64,000 bases of DNA. It comes from Pieris napi. Lineage: Eukaryota; Arthropoda; Insecta; Lepidoptera; Pieridae. Made by a program: the position numbers and the translations under genes. Location: contig NC_062246.1 of the NCBI RefSeq assembly GCF_905475465.1, forward strand, positions 3,188,001 to 3,252,000, written 5' to 3'. A model generated the notes under the pieces. The model saw only the letters and a program-made list of their open reading frames with translations. It did no database searches and was not told where the DNA came from. Position 1 is the stretch's first letter. Each line of letters opens with the position of its first letter. Shown piece after piece: positions 1-11,250 of this stretch.

Positions 1-2
1 AG

Positions 3-2036
3 ACAGAAACAGAAATAAAGTGCTACATCGGAAATCTACAAAAACATACAGAAAATATAAAAACAGACAGCATTGATATCCAAACATACTACAATATCCT
101 GGAAAAAGGCATAACAGAGAGCTTAAAATACAAAACCAATATGTATCCCCACCAACACAATATCTTCTCAAAAGACACAATGGAACTTTTAAAAAGGCGC
201 ACGGAACTACTACACACAAAGAACAAAACTAAAGATATGAAAACAGAACTAAGCAGAATATACAAAGAGACTAATAGATCAATCCGTAAGGACTACAACA
301 ACCACAGATACGAGATTATTACAAGGAACATTAAACATTTTAGAAGTGCCAAAAAAGCATACAAAGAACTAACTACACACAAGTCCTGGATTCAAAAACT
401 TGAAAATAACTCACTAAAAACAAAATCCAGAAAAGATGTAATAAATCACGCTACTAACTTCTACAAAAACTTATATAGTAAACAAAATAACCCCGAAATC
501 ATATCGCAAACAACCCATACGAACACGACAGATCACATCAGACAAATTGAATACTCCGAAGTTTATGATCATATGAAAAAGCTGAAAGCCGAGAAGAGTC
601 CCGGACCAGACGGAATATGCAATGAGGCACTTAAAATAGGAGCACCCATTTTAACATATCATTTTACGCGATTGTTCAATAAGATACTAGATGAAGAAAA
701 GGTACCAAAACAGTGGTGTACATCGGATATAATCCTTCTCTTCAAGAAAGGAAATCCCTTAGATATAGGGAATTACAGGCCCATAAGTCTGCTGGCAAGT
801 ATTTATAAACTATTTTCATCCATAATCTTAAAGAGAATATCTGACGATATTGATAAGCAGCAACCAAAAGAACAGGCAGGATTCAGATCAAGCTTCAGCA
901 CAATGGACCACATACAGACATTAGAACAAGTCATAGAAAAATACAGAGAATACAATAGACCTCTGTATGTGGCGTTCATTGACTATAGCAAAGCTTTTGA
1001 TAGCATTAGTCACTGTGCAATCTGGAACGCTTTACAATATTCAAATATCAACCAGAAATACATCAATGTTTTGAAATATATCTATACAAAAAGCACGAGC
1101 AGAGTTAAATTAGAAACTAGAGGTGACGAAATAAACATAGAACGCGGAGTTAGACAAGGTGATCCTCTTTCCCCGAAGCTGTTTATAGCAGTCCTTGAAA
1201 CTATCTTCCAAAAACTAGACTGGAAGAACAGCGGAGTGTACATAAACGGACAATACTTAAACAATCTGAGGTTCGCAGATGATATTGCTGTTATTGCTGA
1301 GACTGCAAAAGACTTAGACGAAATGATGAGATCACTGGACTGCGAAAGTTCCAAAATCGGCCTTGAAATGAATGTAAATAAAACGAAGATACTAACGAAC
1401 AATCGGGAGCGCCAGATAGTGATAAAAGGTAATAATATAGAATACGTCAGGCAATACATATACTTGGGCAAACAAATTTCCTTCAAAACTTCAAATAACG
1501 AAGAAGAAGTGACAAGGAGAATCAACACAACTTGGAAGAAATTCTGGGCATTAAAAGAAATCTTAAAAGGCAATTACAGCTCACACATGAAAAGGACAAT
1601 ATTTGATACATGCCTGTTACCTTGCTTGCTGTATGGCTGCCAAACTTGGACCTTTACAAATAAAATAAAACAAAAAATTAAAAGTAACCAAACAGCAATG
1701 GAAAGGAGTATGCTGAAAATTAGGAGAATACACAAAATTAGGAGCGAAGAAATTCGTCAAAAAACCAAATTAACTGATGCTCTCAGGCACTCACTCTTAC
1801 TCAAATGGAGATGGGCTGGACACATCTCACGATACCGAGACAGAAGATGGACCATTGAAACCACACGATGGAAAGGACCCATGGGGAAGAGAAATGTTGG
1901 TCGACAATTAAGACGGTGGGCTGATGATATAACACACGTCGCAGGAAACGACTGGATACAAATAGGCAGAGACAGGGAGTCATGGAAAAGGATGGAGGAG
2001 GCCTTTACCCAACAGGGATCCAAACCTTGTACATAA
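3..2036 (+). CDS. RTE-like non-LTR retrotransposon polyprotein, C-terminal part (reverse transcriptase), left end outside window
   Basis: Copies element RNA into DNA at a nicked target. The frame has no stop from base 3, so the methionine at 141 is internal and the protein begins left of the window; the endonuclease domain expected upstream is not visible. Seen in order: SPGPDGICNEAL, GNYRPISLLASIYKLFS, QAGFRSSFSTMDHI, AFIDYSKAFDSI (first catalytic Asp), GVRQGDPLSPKLF, and LRFADDIAVIAE with the FADD catalytic box. The tail holds WRWAGHISRYRDRRW and GRQLRRWADDI, typical of RTE-type elements. There is no frameshift or stop through about 678 codons, so this copy is young or recently active. The clade name rests on recalled motifs; the reverse transcriptase call itself is secure. 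Confidence 0.93.
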   Translation, partial: TETEIKCYIGNLQKHTENIKTDSIDIQTYYNILEKGITESLKYKTNMYPHQHNIFSKDTMELLKRRTELLHTKNKTKDMKTELSRIYKETNRSIRKDYNNHRYEIITRNIKHFRSAKKAYKELTTHKSWIQKLENNSLKTKSRKDVINHATNFYKNLYSKQNNPEIISQTTHTNTTDHIRQIEYSEVYDHMKKLKAEKSPGPDGICNEALKIGAPILTYHFTRLFNKILDEEKVPKQWCTSDIILLFKKGNPLDIGNYRPISLLASIYKLFSSIILKRISDDIDKQQPKEQAGFRSSFSTMDHIQTLEQVIEKYREYNRPLYVAFIDYSKAFDSISHCAIWNALQYSNINQKYINVLKYIYTKSTSRVKLETRGDEINIERGVRQGDPLSPKLFIAVLETIFQKLDWKNSGVYINGQYLNNLRFADDIAVIAETAKDLDEMMRSLDCESSKIGLEMNVNKTKILTNNRERQIVIKGNNIEYVRQYIYLGKQISFKTSNNEEEVTRRINTTWKKFWALKEILKGNYSSHMKRTIFDTCLLPCLLYGCQTWTFTNKIKQKIKSNQTAMERSMLKIRRIHKIRSEEIRQKTKLTDALRHSLLLKWRWAGHISRYRDRRWTIETTRWKGPMGKRNVGRQLRRWADDITHVAGNDWIQIGRDRESWKRMEEAFTQQGSKPCT

Positions 2037-2162
2037 ATAATAATACTAACGGTAATTATAAGTAACCATTTTAAATTTAAGCAATTAAGTACTAACAACA
2101 TTGTAAAACATAAGCAAGTTTTGGAATAAATGGCTTTATTATTATTATTATTATTATTATTT
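2037..2162 (+). mobile_element. 3' UTR and microsatellite tail of the RTE-like element
   Basis: After the stop there is a short AT-rich UTR, an AATAAA signal at 2125-2130, then a (TTA)n run to about 2162. RTE elements usually end in simple trinucleotide repeats rather than poly(A), so the run is read as the element's 3' terminus. Confidence 0.75.
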
Positions 2163-3230
2163 AAAAAAACTTAAAAAAAAAACTTTTTGTTCCTTCCATG
2201 CAAAACTTCAATTTCTTGTGTAAGGACCTAATATAAATGCGCCTAATCTTTGCCTGAATATAACAATTAACACAACCCCCCGCAACAGGAAAGACAGATA
2301 AATATCTGTGTCTGTTTCTTGGAATATATTGTATAGGCAAGAAAGCCTTTTGTGTCTGTTTCTGTATATGCTTCTCCAGGACTTAAATCATGGCAACTAA
2401 GCTACGAGCGGAATTTTTCCTCGTTCTATTATATATATAATTATTTTTTATTAAGCTTAATATAATTAGGTTAATTTTTTCTTACTCATTCGACTTTTGT
2501 AAATATAATGTAACAATGAGGACGTAATAAGACCAGATTCGAAAACTGGTTTAAGCGCAAAATGTGGTTTAAAATAAGTCATATTTAAAAAAAAAATTGT
2601 AATTGTGTAAAACAATTTTCACTATTGCGTTCTCCATGATAAAAAGTTGTCTTTTTCTAAATGCATTTTTTTAATTAATTTAATTTAGCACCCTTAACTG
2701 TATTGTAATTTTATCGGAAAGGGTAATAAACAAATTACCGTAACCTTAGTTATGCGATAAACTTCACTCCCGCTTTTGTTATTACACATAATATATTGTT
2801 GGGATTGAGAGTCCCGAAACAACTCATGAAATAATTGAATTGAAAAACCTAACGTGGTTATTTTTAATTGACCCAATAAAGCCTTCTTATTTCAGGCACG
2901 TACCGATGTCTAAGATAAATGCATTGTCTCAGAACAAAGATGCACTTCTGTTTAGTCTTTTGTTTGTTGGAATGCTGTAAACAAGTTCAACACTCCTTTG
3001 TGACGAAGTTGTAGGTTTAGCGTAACTCGACTAAGGGACGTATTTCATGCGAACGACATTTGCTAAACCAATCTTTTAGAGGTGATTTATACAAGATAGG
3101 ACATTGTTAGGTTGTTTTTGACTTGAGCAATACCTACTTGGAATTTATTCTGCTTTTAATATGTGTGTGAACTTATTGACACACAACTGCACTACACAAT
3201 ATTCTAATAGTAGAAATTCTATCTAACCTA
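2163..3230. other. AT-rich intergenic sequence, no feature seen
   Basis: No convincing open frame, repeat or splice-flanked exon was seen. The 60-codon frame at 2694-2876 on the minus strand has no recognisable content. Confidence 0.5.
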
Positions 3231-3675
3231 TTTATTTATTTACACTTCGTTAGATTACAATATAAACATATTTAAATGTAAAGGAGGGCAACTGACGGCC
3301 TTTTCGCTTTCGAGCGATCTCTTCCAGGCAACCTGTCAGAAAAGAAAAAAAATGTATTAAATTAGATAAGGTAGACAAGAAGTGCAAAAATACTAATTAC
3401 ATATAGTTATTAAGAAAAAAAAAGAAACTAAACAGAAACAAAAAACAAACTAAACTAATAAAGGATACATGAAAAATAAAAAATAAAAAGTGCACATGAA
3501 TCATAAAAATTTAATTTAAGATCAGTTTTACGTCGGTTAGTAGTTAGTACCAAAGTTAAGGATACGATGTGGACAGGTAATGTTTGTACAGAAGAAATTT
3601 AAAGGAAGATAGAGAAAGAGCTAAGCGAATAGGGACGGGAAGTGACTTCCATAGCCTAACTGCAGAGACCTCATT
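3231..3675 (-). pseudogene. CR1/Jockey-type LINE, 3' end with C-terminal reverse transcriptase remnant
   Basis: On the minus strand 3675-3556 reads AVRLWKSLPVPIRL followed by SLSSFKFLLYKHYL and then a stop. This matches the conserved C-terminus of many lepidopteran reverse transcriptases (pattern RLWNSLPxxIR...FKxLLYxHYL). Downstream on the same strand lies a UTR with the block CTGACGGCC/CGAGCGATCTCTTCCAGG in plus orientation. It ends in TTTATTT repeats near 3231. Only the last ~40 codons survive, so this is a 5'-truncated dead insertion, as is usual for LINEs. Confidence 0.7.
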
Positions 3676-4424
3676 TAATTATAATTTTATAATTGTTTGC
3701 ATTCAAAATTGAAATACGATGCCTAAGGATAGGCCGAATTGATACAACCACTTGACAGTGGAACATAGTAAATGAAATGTAAACCGTGTAACACTCTGTC
3801 GGCTTAACACAGCTCTCATACTTTATAAAACTGAATTATTTAAATGATTTGGCATTAGCTGGAATTGGTTACGTAACAAAAAAGCAAATAATGTCACAAG
3901 GAAGCGACCTAATTTCTACGTAGTTTATATCAAATTCGTAGCGTTGTACAAAAGCATACAATCAGAATCGCTATAGCTTAGTATTTTAGAGTTTATATTT
4001 ATACTGTGTCACAAACTAGTTCCTATATTGTATTCCGTTCCAGTTCCACACAACGAATAGCGACAAGGCTGCCCACATACGCTCTTCCGGTGTTCAGCAG
4101 ACCGGCGACCGGAAATATAAAATTTTCTTTGTAGCAAGTGTAAAGACGGTTGAAAGTCGTTGAGTTTTTGAACGTGTATTGTATATAAAGTTTCTAATCG
4201 CAATATTTTGACAAAAAATAAACAATTTACCTTATTCAGTGTTTTAATATTTTAAGCTTTTTATAATGTTCTATTGAATTATTTGTTTTGTGATCTTAAG
4301 CACTTATTATTACTTGTAAAATAAATTGTATTAATTTTATGACTTCTACTTGATATTGTCACGCACTGGCATTGACAATTTTAATAGAATGTAACATGCA
4401 AACCTATTGAATAATTAAAGTAAT

Positions 4425-4590
4425 TTAAAACGTACATTACCATAACACTTGTAACAAGAAGAGAGCGTACCAATCTCAGAAAGGTCGGCAACATATCCTC
4501 TAGCCCGGCGTCGCAGGTGTCCATGGGTGGCAGTTATCACTTTATTCATACCCGCCTCCTCTTTGCGTCCTGTCCCATAAAAAATTAATA
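4425..4590 (-). repeat. Diverged copy of the CAGGAGGCTCACCTGATG dispersed repeat
   Basis: GAGCGTACCAATCT, GGTCGGCAACA, GTCCATGGGTGGCAGT and CCCGCCTCCT appear in the same order as in the better copies at 7261-7519 and 21371-21627, reverse-complemented. The family is common in Lepidoptera; its class is unknown to me. Confidence 0.55.
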
Positions 4591-4839
4591 ATAGTAACAT
4601 CAAAATAATCAGAAATCTAACGAAACTTAGAGATTGACTCAGTAATAATTTTACATTTGGTTAGCACTTGCACTCTAGAACAAAGAATCCCGATGACGTC
4701 ACTAGGGTAGTTCCTTTAATGTTCGTAGCACTGATGTCACAAATTTGGATTTACGTTGTACGAAAACACAATGAGACCATGATCGCAATGGCTTTTGGAT
4801 AGTAGATAGTTGCCTTACTGCCTATATAAAAAAATAGAT

Positions 4840-5068
4840 CAGTGGTACTACAGCCTTCTCAGGTCTGGGCCTCAGATTTTTGTATATGTTTCATGATCGT
4901 TTGTCAATCTAATAGGAAATCAGCCTCCTGTGCCTGACACACGCCGACGACTTTTTGGGTCTAAGGCAAATGTTAAAAGGGCACAAAGACAGAAAGTCCA
5001 TTGGTGCACAGCCGGGGATCGAACGACCTCAGGGACGAGAGTCGAACGTTGAAGCCACTGCTCACTGC
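4840..5068 (-). mobile_element. Metulj-like tRNA-derived SINE
   Basis: Reads in reverse: CAGGTCTGGGCCTCAGA, TGCCTGACACACGCC, GACTTTTTGGGTCTAAGGC, CATTGGTGCACAGCCGG, GGATCGAACGACCTC, GAAGCCACTG. The head carries the B box (GGTTCGA in sense) of an RNA polymerase III promoter. The middle is shortened relative to the copy at 29604-29869. Thirteen or so relatives lie in this window. Confidence 0.85.
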
Positions 5069-5798
5069 CTAAACGAGTAAGTTATTAATTACGATCGTAA
5101 ATTTGACAATAGAGTCACTATGACTGCTGCGCAAGGGATTCTAAGGCACTTTTATATAAATTCTTTAATCGTTGAATGATTTACGTTCCATGCTAATTAA
5201 AGATCGTTTCACCTCTCAATACCAAGGGACATTCTTAAGTATTCAAAAGTGTTTTATTACCGCGCTCACTTAAGGCGAAATTCCCGAATAAATACAGAGC
5301 ATTAGATCCTTTTTCGTAAGACGTCTTATACTTTGGGGGTTTCTCAGCCGTCGAGGCTCATCATTTGCATCCAAATAGCTTCTATAAATTCACTACCCAA
5401 ATTTTCACCGACTCTCCTCGGAGGCAATTAAATATTTTTTCCCGCTGATTTTTACTGTGAATATATTCGGGCAGATTGCAACCGTCAGCTGCGTTCATTA
5501 AAACATTATTTTGACGTTCACGGCGCTCGGTCAACGCAAATAAACAATACTGGTTCATCAGGAATTTATTTAATTTTCGCAATATGAAACAGTAATATAT
5601 AAGTGAAGTGTTTTTTTTTATTGTATGGGCTTTCCATTTTCTATTAAGGCAGGCTAAACGCTATAAAACTTCTTAAGTGCTGATTTCACTTTCAGGCGCA
5701 TATTCTGTTCACCTTCAATAGTCAGTAGTCCATGAGTTGGGCATAGTAAAATTCGTGGCTTCAAAAAATAACTACCTTACCTAACGCGCAAAACGTAT
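5069..5798. other. Intergenic; one unassigned open frame on the minus strand
   Basis: The minus-strand frame 5582-5382 (66 codons) has a protein-like composition with charged residues (TERRERQNN, SKNQREKIF). It matches nothing I recognise and has no ATG at its start. The rest is featureless. Confidence 0.3.
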
Positions 5799-6058
5799 TT
5801 TTTTGATTTTTTTATGATTGGATAATTAACACCAATTGACCTAGTGCCATGCTGAGCTGGTAAAGCTTGTGTTATGGGTACTAGGCAACGGATATACATA
5901 CATACTATAGATAGATAGACATATAAATACATATTTAAATACCTAAGACCTAAGGACAACACCAAATGCTCATCACATCGAAGTTTGTCTCAGCCGGGGA
6001 TCGAACCCGGGACCCATGGATTCGCAGGGGTACTAACCACTAGACCAATGAGCCCTCA
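5799..6058 (-). mobile_element. tRNA-derived SINE, second family, copy 1
   Basis: Minus-strand head reads GGCTCATTGGTCTAGTGGTTAG (A box TGGTCTAGTGG) then GGGTTCGATCCCCGGCTGAG (B box). A unique body follows with a GATAGATAG stretch and ends near ACCAATTGACCTAGTGCC, then an A-rich tail (T-rich on plus). Copy 2 at 10741-10980 is nearly identical over the whole length, which fixes the family boundaries. The head resembles a tRNA but the anticodon arm does not pair, so it is not a tRNA gene. Confidence 0.85.
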
Positions 6059-6868
6059 GACATATATTTTACTCATACGTTACTAAAGTACTAATACTTA
6101 CAATTTAGTTCTGCAACTGGCCACATAAGATATTTAAAAGACGTTAGCACTCGGGTACACAACGGGCTTTTAAAAAATAGCAAATTGAAAGTCGCGAACA
6201 ATAAATTGCACCTTCGCATGGAAATGGAATCGAAGCGTAGTTTAATAGTTCTAACGGAGGATAGGGAATTATTTTATGCTGTTATTATGTATATATACAT
6301 TATATTAGGTCCTTACCTATGAAATTGGCATTTTGTACGGGAGGTACAAAAATATTTTTAAATAGACAACACTTTTACCATAAAAAAATTAAAACGGGAA
6401 AATGAAATGAATCAAAGATTTAAAAAAATGCACGAGAAAATCGCTGTAAAATTTGGAATTCGGAATTCCTAACCAAAGAGGAGATATTTGAGGTCAAAGT
6501 GCCAGTACCACAAAGCGTCAATTTAATATCTAAGGATATATTGTGAAATTACATTATCAATAAAAACCGCATTAAATTGAGTATAATATCAAAGATTTTA
6601 GCACATAAAGGCCATTGGTAAATGCCAAAGATATATCTTTAACTATTATATTCGGTTAGCTACTCTAGCTTCCTGTGGCAAAAATTAGGATCGAGATTCG
6701 AGACCACATTTGATTCAATGGTTTGGAAGTGATAAGGTTCTATCTCACATTTACACCACTACTAAACTTAGCAATGTGCAATCGTGCCGGTTTAATTCTG
6801 ATTTGTTTCCTTGATTTAAATCGTGCATATAGGTTTTATTTTGTCAGACATGACTTGTCTTTGAATGC
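6059..6868. other. AT-rich intergenic sequence, no feature seen
   Basis: Nothing beyond random short frames. Confidence 0.4.
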
Positions 6869-7185
6869 TCAAAAGTCAAAATCATTTATTCATTTAGGTT
6901 CACAGAATGTGTGACACAAAGTACACTTATGAACGTCAAAAATAATATACGTATATATATATTGAATTTCACATATGTGAAATGCTTCAAATTTTACATT
7001 TACTGCCAGTTCTCAAATCAAGTAATTTTAAGCGCCAAGTTTTTTTTACACAACGTAAGTAAGGAGCTTGAACCATTACACTATTTTCCACATGACATCT
7101 TAAGTAATTAATAATAATGAAGTAAATTAAAAACGATTTGTCCTCTATCAGTAGGAGGCATGGTGAAATAGGAACACGCACTTAC
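6869..7185 (-). repeat. Dispersed LINE-3'-end-like repeat (AATAAATGATTTTGAC family), copy 1
   Basis: Shares AAAAGTCAAAATCATTTATT, TGCCAGTTCTCAA, ACACAACGT.AGTAAGGAGCT, CACATGA.ATCTTAAGTA and CAGGAGGCATGGTGAAATAG-like blocks, in order, with 49429-49735. On the minus strand the end is AATAAATGATTTTGACTTTT, which looks like a polyadenylated 3' terminus, so the sense strand is taken as minus. Class not known to me. Confidence 0.7.
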
Positions 7186-7260
7186 ATTCTCGTAGAGTTT
7201 CATATATCTTAAACCTCTATTAACATGGGTTGATTATGAATATATGTTACTGTTATACCT

Positions 7261-7519
7261 GCAGCTAAGTTTCATCATCGGACGTCGAGGCAGAATAGGA
7301 AATGCCACACGTATCACCTCGACGTCCGTTGTTCCACAACTCAGCGTTATAAACACCACCGCTATGTGGAACCAGCTGACAACCGAAGTATTTCCGAACC
7401 AGTTCGACTAAGGGTCCTTTAAGAAAAGAGCTTACCAAAAAGGCGTCCTCCGGCATTAAGAGTGTCCATTGGCGGCGGTATCACATAACAGCAGTTGAGC
7501 CTCCTGCCCGTTTGCCCAG
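7261..7519 (-). repeat. CAGGAGGCTCACCTGATG dispersed repeat, near-complete copy
   Basis: Contains, reversed, TTTCATCATCGGACGTCGAG, GTATTTCCGAACCAGTTCGA, GGTCCTTTAAGAAAAGAGC, AGAGTGTCCATTGGCGGCGG and CCTCCTGCCCGTTTGCCC, matching the plus-strand copy at 21371-21627 block by block. An internal GACGTCGAGG...CCTCGACGTC inverted repeat (7280-7326) can form a hairpin. Confidence 0.75.
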
Positions 7520-8514
7520 AAAGAAAACCAAGTTGACGTATATATGCATGCATAAGGCATAAGGGAATAGGAAAAAGGTTAGTCGACACCAAAGGATACC
7601 GAAGAGCTGGCAGCTACCTCGGATAAAGAATTGGTCTAGCGATTCAAAGAGGGAACGATGCCAGTATCTTCGCAACCTTGCCTAAAGGGACTTCTATTAA
7701 TAATATATTTTAGTTATTATATTTTGAGGTTAGTTATTGGATTTTGTTGTAGTAATTGAGATTATTAAATAACCAATTTTTAATTAAAACACTCATCAGT
7801 AACATTACTCAAATAAGTAAAAGCCTCTATTGCATGCATTTTGAAGAAACTTGTATTTCTAGGTTAAAGCCTTTCGCGTATGTTATTCAAAGCGATGTTT
7901 TCCTTTCAAAAGCGATACCGTGAATAACGATACTGTAAGCCGTAAATAACGAATTCGTTGATTTACGTTCTTAGTTTCGGACCGCAACAGCCCTGACCCA
8001 ACACTTCTCTTAATCATTAGAAAATATAACGGAAATAGTTTTAGAGATCCGCATAAGTGTAACGAAATAAAATTATGTTTTTATGAGTGCGGTTAATTAA
8101 AATACAACTAAATTAACACACTAGTAGACTCGGCCAAGCGTTGCTGTGGCTAAGATTTTTGTTATATTACATCGTAGTAAACTATTCAAGAGAAACGGCA
8201 GGAGAACACCAATCCACCATGCTTTTTTGGTGGTTATGCCATTAAATTGTAGCTTATGTGAAACGTTGGTAATTATTTTGATAAGGATCAATACCTAGGT
8301 ACGAATAAAGAGCCTTTTCTAGCGGTGGTATTTTAATAAAAAAATAATAATAAAAGGACGCTTATTGTGACGTAACTATAAAAGATAGAGACATGCTGTC
8401 ATTCTCATCATTTTGTTCTATCATTAATAGTTTTCGCAGCGCACACGATTGAAGGAAGTTTTTTGTTTATTTTTTTACACCTTGGGTTAGATTATTCAAG
8501 TTTTAGTAAGCATC
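7520..8514. other. Intergenic, no assigned feature
   Basis: The stretch at 8120-8280 (AGCGTTGCTGTGGCTAAG, GGCAGGAGAACACCAATCC) resembles a common lepidopteran repeat by memory, but there is no second copy here to confirm it. Confidence 0.3.
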
Positions 8515-8690
8515 CATATTTTTTTTGAAAATGAAACATAGCCTATCTCACTCGGGAATAGTGTAGCTTGCCAACGGTGAAAGAATGTTTGAAATCGGTC
8601 CAGTAGTTTCAGCCTATTCATTTCAAACAAACAAAAAATCAAACCTTTCGTCTCTATAATATTATAGTATATAGTATAGATTAGTATAGA
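8515..8690 (-). mobile_element. Helitron 5'-terminal fragment
   Basis: On the minus strand the segment begins A|TCTATACTAATC at 8690. It runs through TGAATAGGCTGAAACTACTG, GACCGATTTCAAA and TTCTTTCACCGTTGGCAAGC. This is the usual 5' region of lepidopteran non-autonomous Helitrons. No 3' hairpin or CTAG end was found, so it is truncated. Confidence 0.6.
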
Positions 8691-9532
8691 TAAACGCCAA
8701 TTTATTACAATATCTACTTAGCTTGACGTTTGGAGTTGTTTTCAGCAATCGCTGTCAGCGCGATACTCGGGCGTCAGTCTCTTTATAGAAATAGATTATT
8801 TGCAAGAAAATTTGCTAAACATAGAAATGGAACCAATACTGGAGGTGATTGCATTGCTTCAAATATCTTTAACGCGTAGGGCCGAGAACAAAAAACGTTT
8901 TCTATAGAGGAAACTTGTAGCTTTTTGTATTAAGGAAAATGGAAGAAAATCTATTTTCCGGGTTTATACATTCTATAAAAAGTAGCAAATCGTTTCTACA
9001 ATCTTCGAGTTATACATCGTTACCAAATAAGACATAAGGGGGGGGGGGGGGTTCTGCTGGTTCACTGTTCGAGATAATTATAAGTATTAGAGATATTTTG
9101 TTATGGAGAGATTATTTAGAAATCCGTTTGACGGAACAGCCGAAAATTGCATAAAATAAATATTCATAAAACCCTTTTTTTCGCACGCGATTTATACGCT
9201 TAATTGAATACTGTATTTTTTGAGTCATTATCAATATCAAAATATTTTCAACAATAAAATTTTTGTGACTTGCTTTATTTCTACTTCGAGATTAAATTTC
9301 ATTTTTTAATCAACGTTTACATACGGCATAATGGCTTAGACTTGATTTATAATCCTTCATTAGTTACGACACATAATATACTTAATAATAGTAATAATAA
9401 TTAAGATAACATTTGTTTATGGAACATAAAAAGCTTTTGTTATATTATGGTTATTAGCACGTCTTTTACACAACTGCTTGCTAAATGTTCATTTCTGCGG
9501 GTTCTACAATTAAAATTTTAGTCTTTTATTAT
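8691..9532. other. Intergenic with a 14-base G run
   Basis: A run of 14 guanines at 9038-9051 stands out in AT-rich DNA. No gene seen. Confidence 0.5.
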
Positions 9533-9735
9533 CACCACCACTATGTGGTACCATCTACTTACTCACTGATGTATTTCCGAACCAATTCGAGTTAGACTCC
9601 TTCAAGAAAAGAGCATTGCCGTCTAAGAATTGTTTAAAAGGCCGGAGATGCACATGCGAGCCTTCTGGCAATGTGAGTGCATACCATTCAACACCAAGTG
9701 TACCTCCTGCCCGATTGCCCCCTGTTACATAAAAA
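9533..9735 (-). repeat. CAGGAGGCTCACCTGATG dispersed repeat, diverged partial copy
   Basis: ACCACTATGTGGTACCA, GTATTTCCGAACCAATTCGA, CCTTCAAGAAAAGAGC, AAAAGGCCGG and CCTCCTGCCCGATTGCCCC are in family order, reverse orientation. Confidence 0.7.
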
Positions 9736-9894
9736 ATAATACAGTTTTCGTCTTCGTGTTTACATTTTAATATGCGAAAGTTTGATTTTATTCCGATTTA
9801 ATCTTTTAAGTTACTTAATTGCATTGTTTTTTACCTATTTATACCTTATTAGGCAAAAACAGAATATATTATGAATGAATTTGCTTGTGTTTAT

Positions 9895-10215
9895 TCGCTC
9901 CTCATAGGGGCGGACATCGGCCAGTTCGGGCAGAGACCCTGCTGGCGGTGTAGTTTTGCGCGACCCGCTGATGCAGGACGGTACTGGGGCGGGCGTATAG
10001 CCCTCTACTCGTTGTCTTCATCCGTTGTAAGGGGCGTCGGGCAGATTCGCGGTTAATGCTGCGTCGTCTGTCCTTGCCCTTGTCCTTGTCTGGTCCGGTA
10101 GTGGTACCCGCGCGTAACAGTTCACGTGGAAGTCTTGCGTCGGGAGGCCTGGAGTGCCACGGTGCGAGGTGCTGGAGATGTGGGAAGCGGGACGCGTCCG
10201 CCTGTTCAAACATGC
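9895..10215 (-). other. GC-rich block, coding-like on the minus strand, unidentified
   Basis: About 320 bases much richer in G+C and CpG than both flanks. The minus strand has an open frame of 105 codons (10219-9902). A second overlapping frame has only one stop (TGA) and reads through TPPAGSLPELADVRP. Neither resembles a family I know. It could be a decayed exon, a retroelement gag remnant or a GC-rich repeat; no second copy is present here. Confidence 0.3.
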
Positions 10216-10690
10216 ACAATATATTATAGTGGTAACCCGAGTTCTTAAGAAAAGTTATCTACAGCGCCTCAAGAAACTTTCATCGATAAAGCAAAAGTTA
10301 CTTTTTAATAAAACATTAGATACATCTAGAACTAATTTTATTGAATAGAAGTTAGAAATAGGAATCAATCTTAACGAGTTCAAATATCTGTAATGGCGAA
10401 CATTCAACAAACCAGATGTAGTGTTAATCTGATTTCACACAAGTAAGTTACAAGCGAGAGGCGTCGACGCTGGCCGGGCTCCAAATGACCGGCCGCATCG
10501 CGATTTGCGACCGATAAATTGCGCTCTCCATTCCTGTGGAAACTTTCGATCTTGCTGGCTAATAGAAAAAGTAGAAGAACGTATTTGAAAAACGCTGTTT
10601 TAGGTGTTCCGGGTTATAGAATTTTAAGAAATTTTATAGAGATTAAGTTTAATATTGGAAAAAATGTTACGAGATTTAATTAAAAAACCC
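10216..10690. other. Intergenic; small GC-rich patch at 10450-10560
   Basis: The patch (GTCGACGCTGGCCGGGCTCC, GACCGGCCGCATCGCGATTT) is CpG-rich but has no recognised content. Confidence 0.3.
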
Positions 10691-10738
10691 AGTGACAGAG
10701 TAAGTAAGTGACAGAGTAAGTAAGTGACAGAGTAAGTG
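10691..10738. repeat. Tandem repeat, three 16-bp units
   Basis: Three head-to-tail copies of AGTGACAGAGTAAGTA; the last differs at its final base. It directly abuts the T-rich tail of the adjacent SINE. Confidence 0.9.
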
Positions 10739-10740
10739 AG

Positions 10741-10980
10741 TTTTTTTTTTTTTAAAGACAATTCACACCAATTGACCGAGTCCCATGCTAAGCTGGTGAA
10801 GCTTGTGTTATGGGTACTAAGCAACGGATATACATACATATTATAGATAGATAGATATAAATACATATTTAAACACACAACACCAAATGCTCATCACATC
10901 GATGTTCGTCTCAGCCGGGGATCGAACCCGGGACCCATGGATTCGCAGTCAGGGGTACTAACCACCAGACCAATGAGTCG
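10741..10980 (-). mobile_element. tRNA-derived SINE, second family, copy 2
   Basis: Nearly identical to 5799-6058, including ACCAATTGACC, AAGCTTGTGTTATGGGTACT, ATACATACATATTATAGATA and the tRNA-like head GGGGATCGAACCCGGGACCC (plus-strand reading). The head here keeps a GCAGTCAGGGG stretch that copy 1 shortened. The long T run marks the 3' tail of a minus-strand insertion. Confidence 0.88.
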
Positions 10981-10982
10981 TC

Positions 10983-11250
10983 ATAGTGGTAATACAATCT
11001 ATTAGGCCCAGGCTCATTCTACTGGATTTCATTTGTGATCATTTGTTTTTTCTTATAGGCAAGTAAGTGATCATTCTTTTGTGCCTGACACACGCCATCG
11101 AATTTTTGGATCTATGGCCTTTTTTTCCTTTATCGTACGAGTGAGTCTTAAGGGCGCATAGACAGAAAGACCATTGGTGCATAGCCAGGGTTCAAACCTA
11201 TGACCTCAGGTATGAGTCACCCACTGAAGCCACTAGGCCAAACTGCTCTC
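10983..11250 (-). mobile_element. Metulj-like SINE, diverged copy
   Basis: TTAGGCCCAGGCTCA, AGGCAAGTAAGTGATCA, TGTGCCTGACACACGCCATC, CCATTGGTGCATAGCC, ACCTCAGGTATGAGTCA and GAAGCCACTAGGCCAAACTG follow family order in reverse. It lies directly beside the other SINE, a nested or tandem pair of unrelated SINEs. Confidence 0.82.

Noticed and set aside
1082..1573. 163-codon minus-strand gene
   Set aside because: Antisense shadow of the RTE-like reverse transcriptase.
5985..6058. tRNA gene (strong A and B boxes)
   Set aside because: The anticodon arm does not pair and an identical head starts a 260-bp repeat at 10741-10980, so it is a SINE head.
10624..10878. 84-codon minus-strand gene
   Set aside because: Lies across a SINE tail and tandem repeat; no protein motif.
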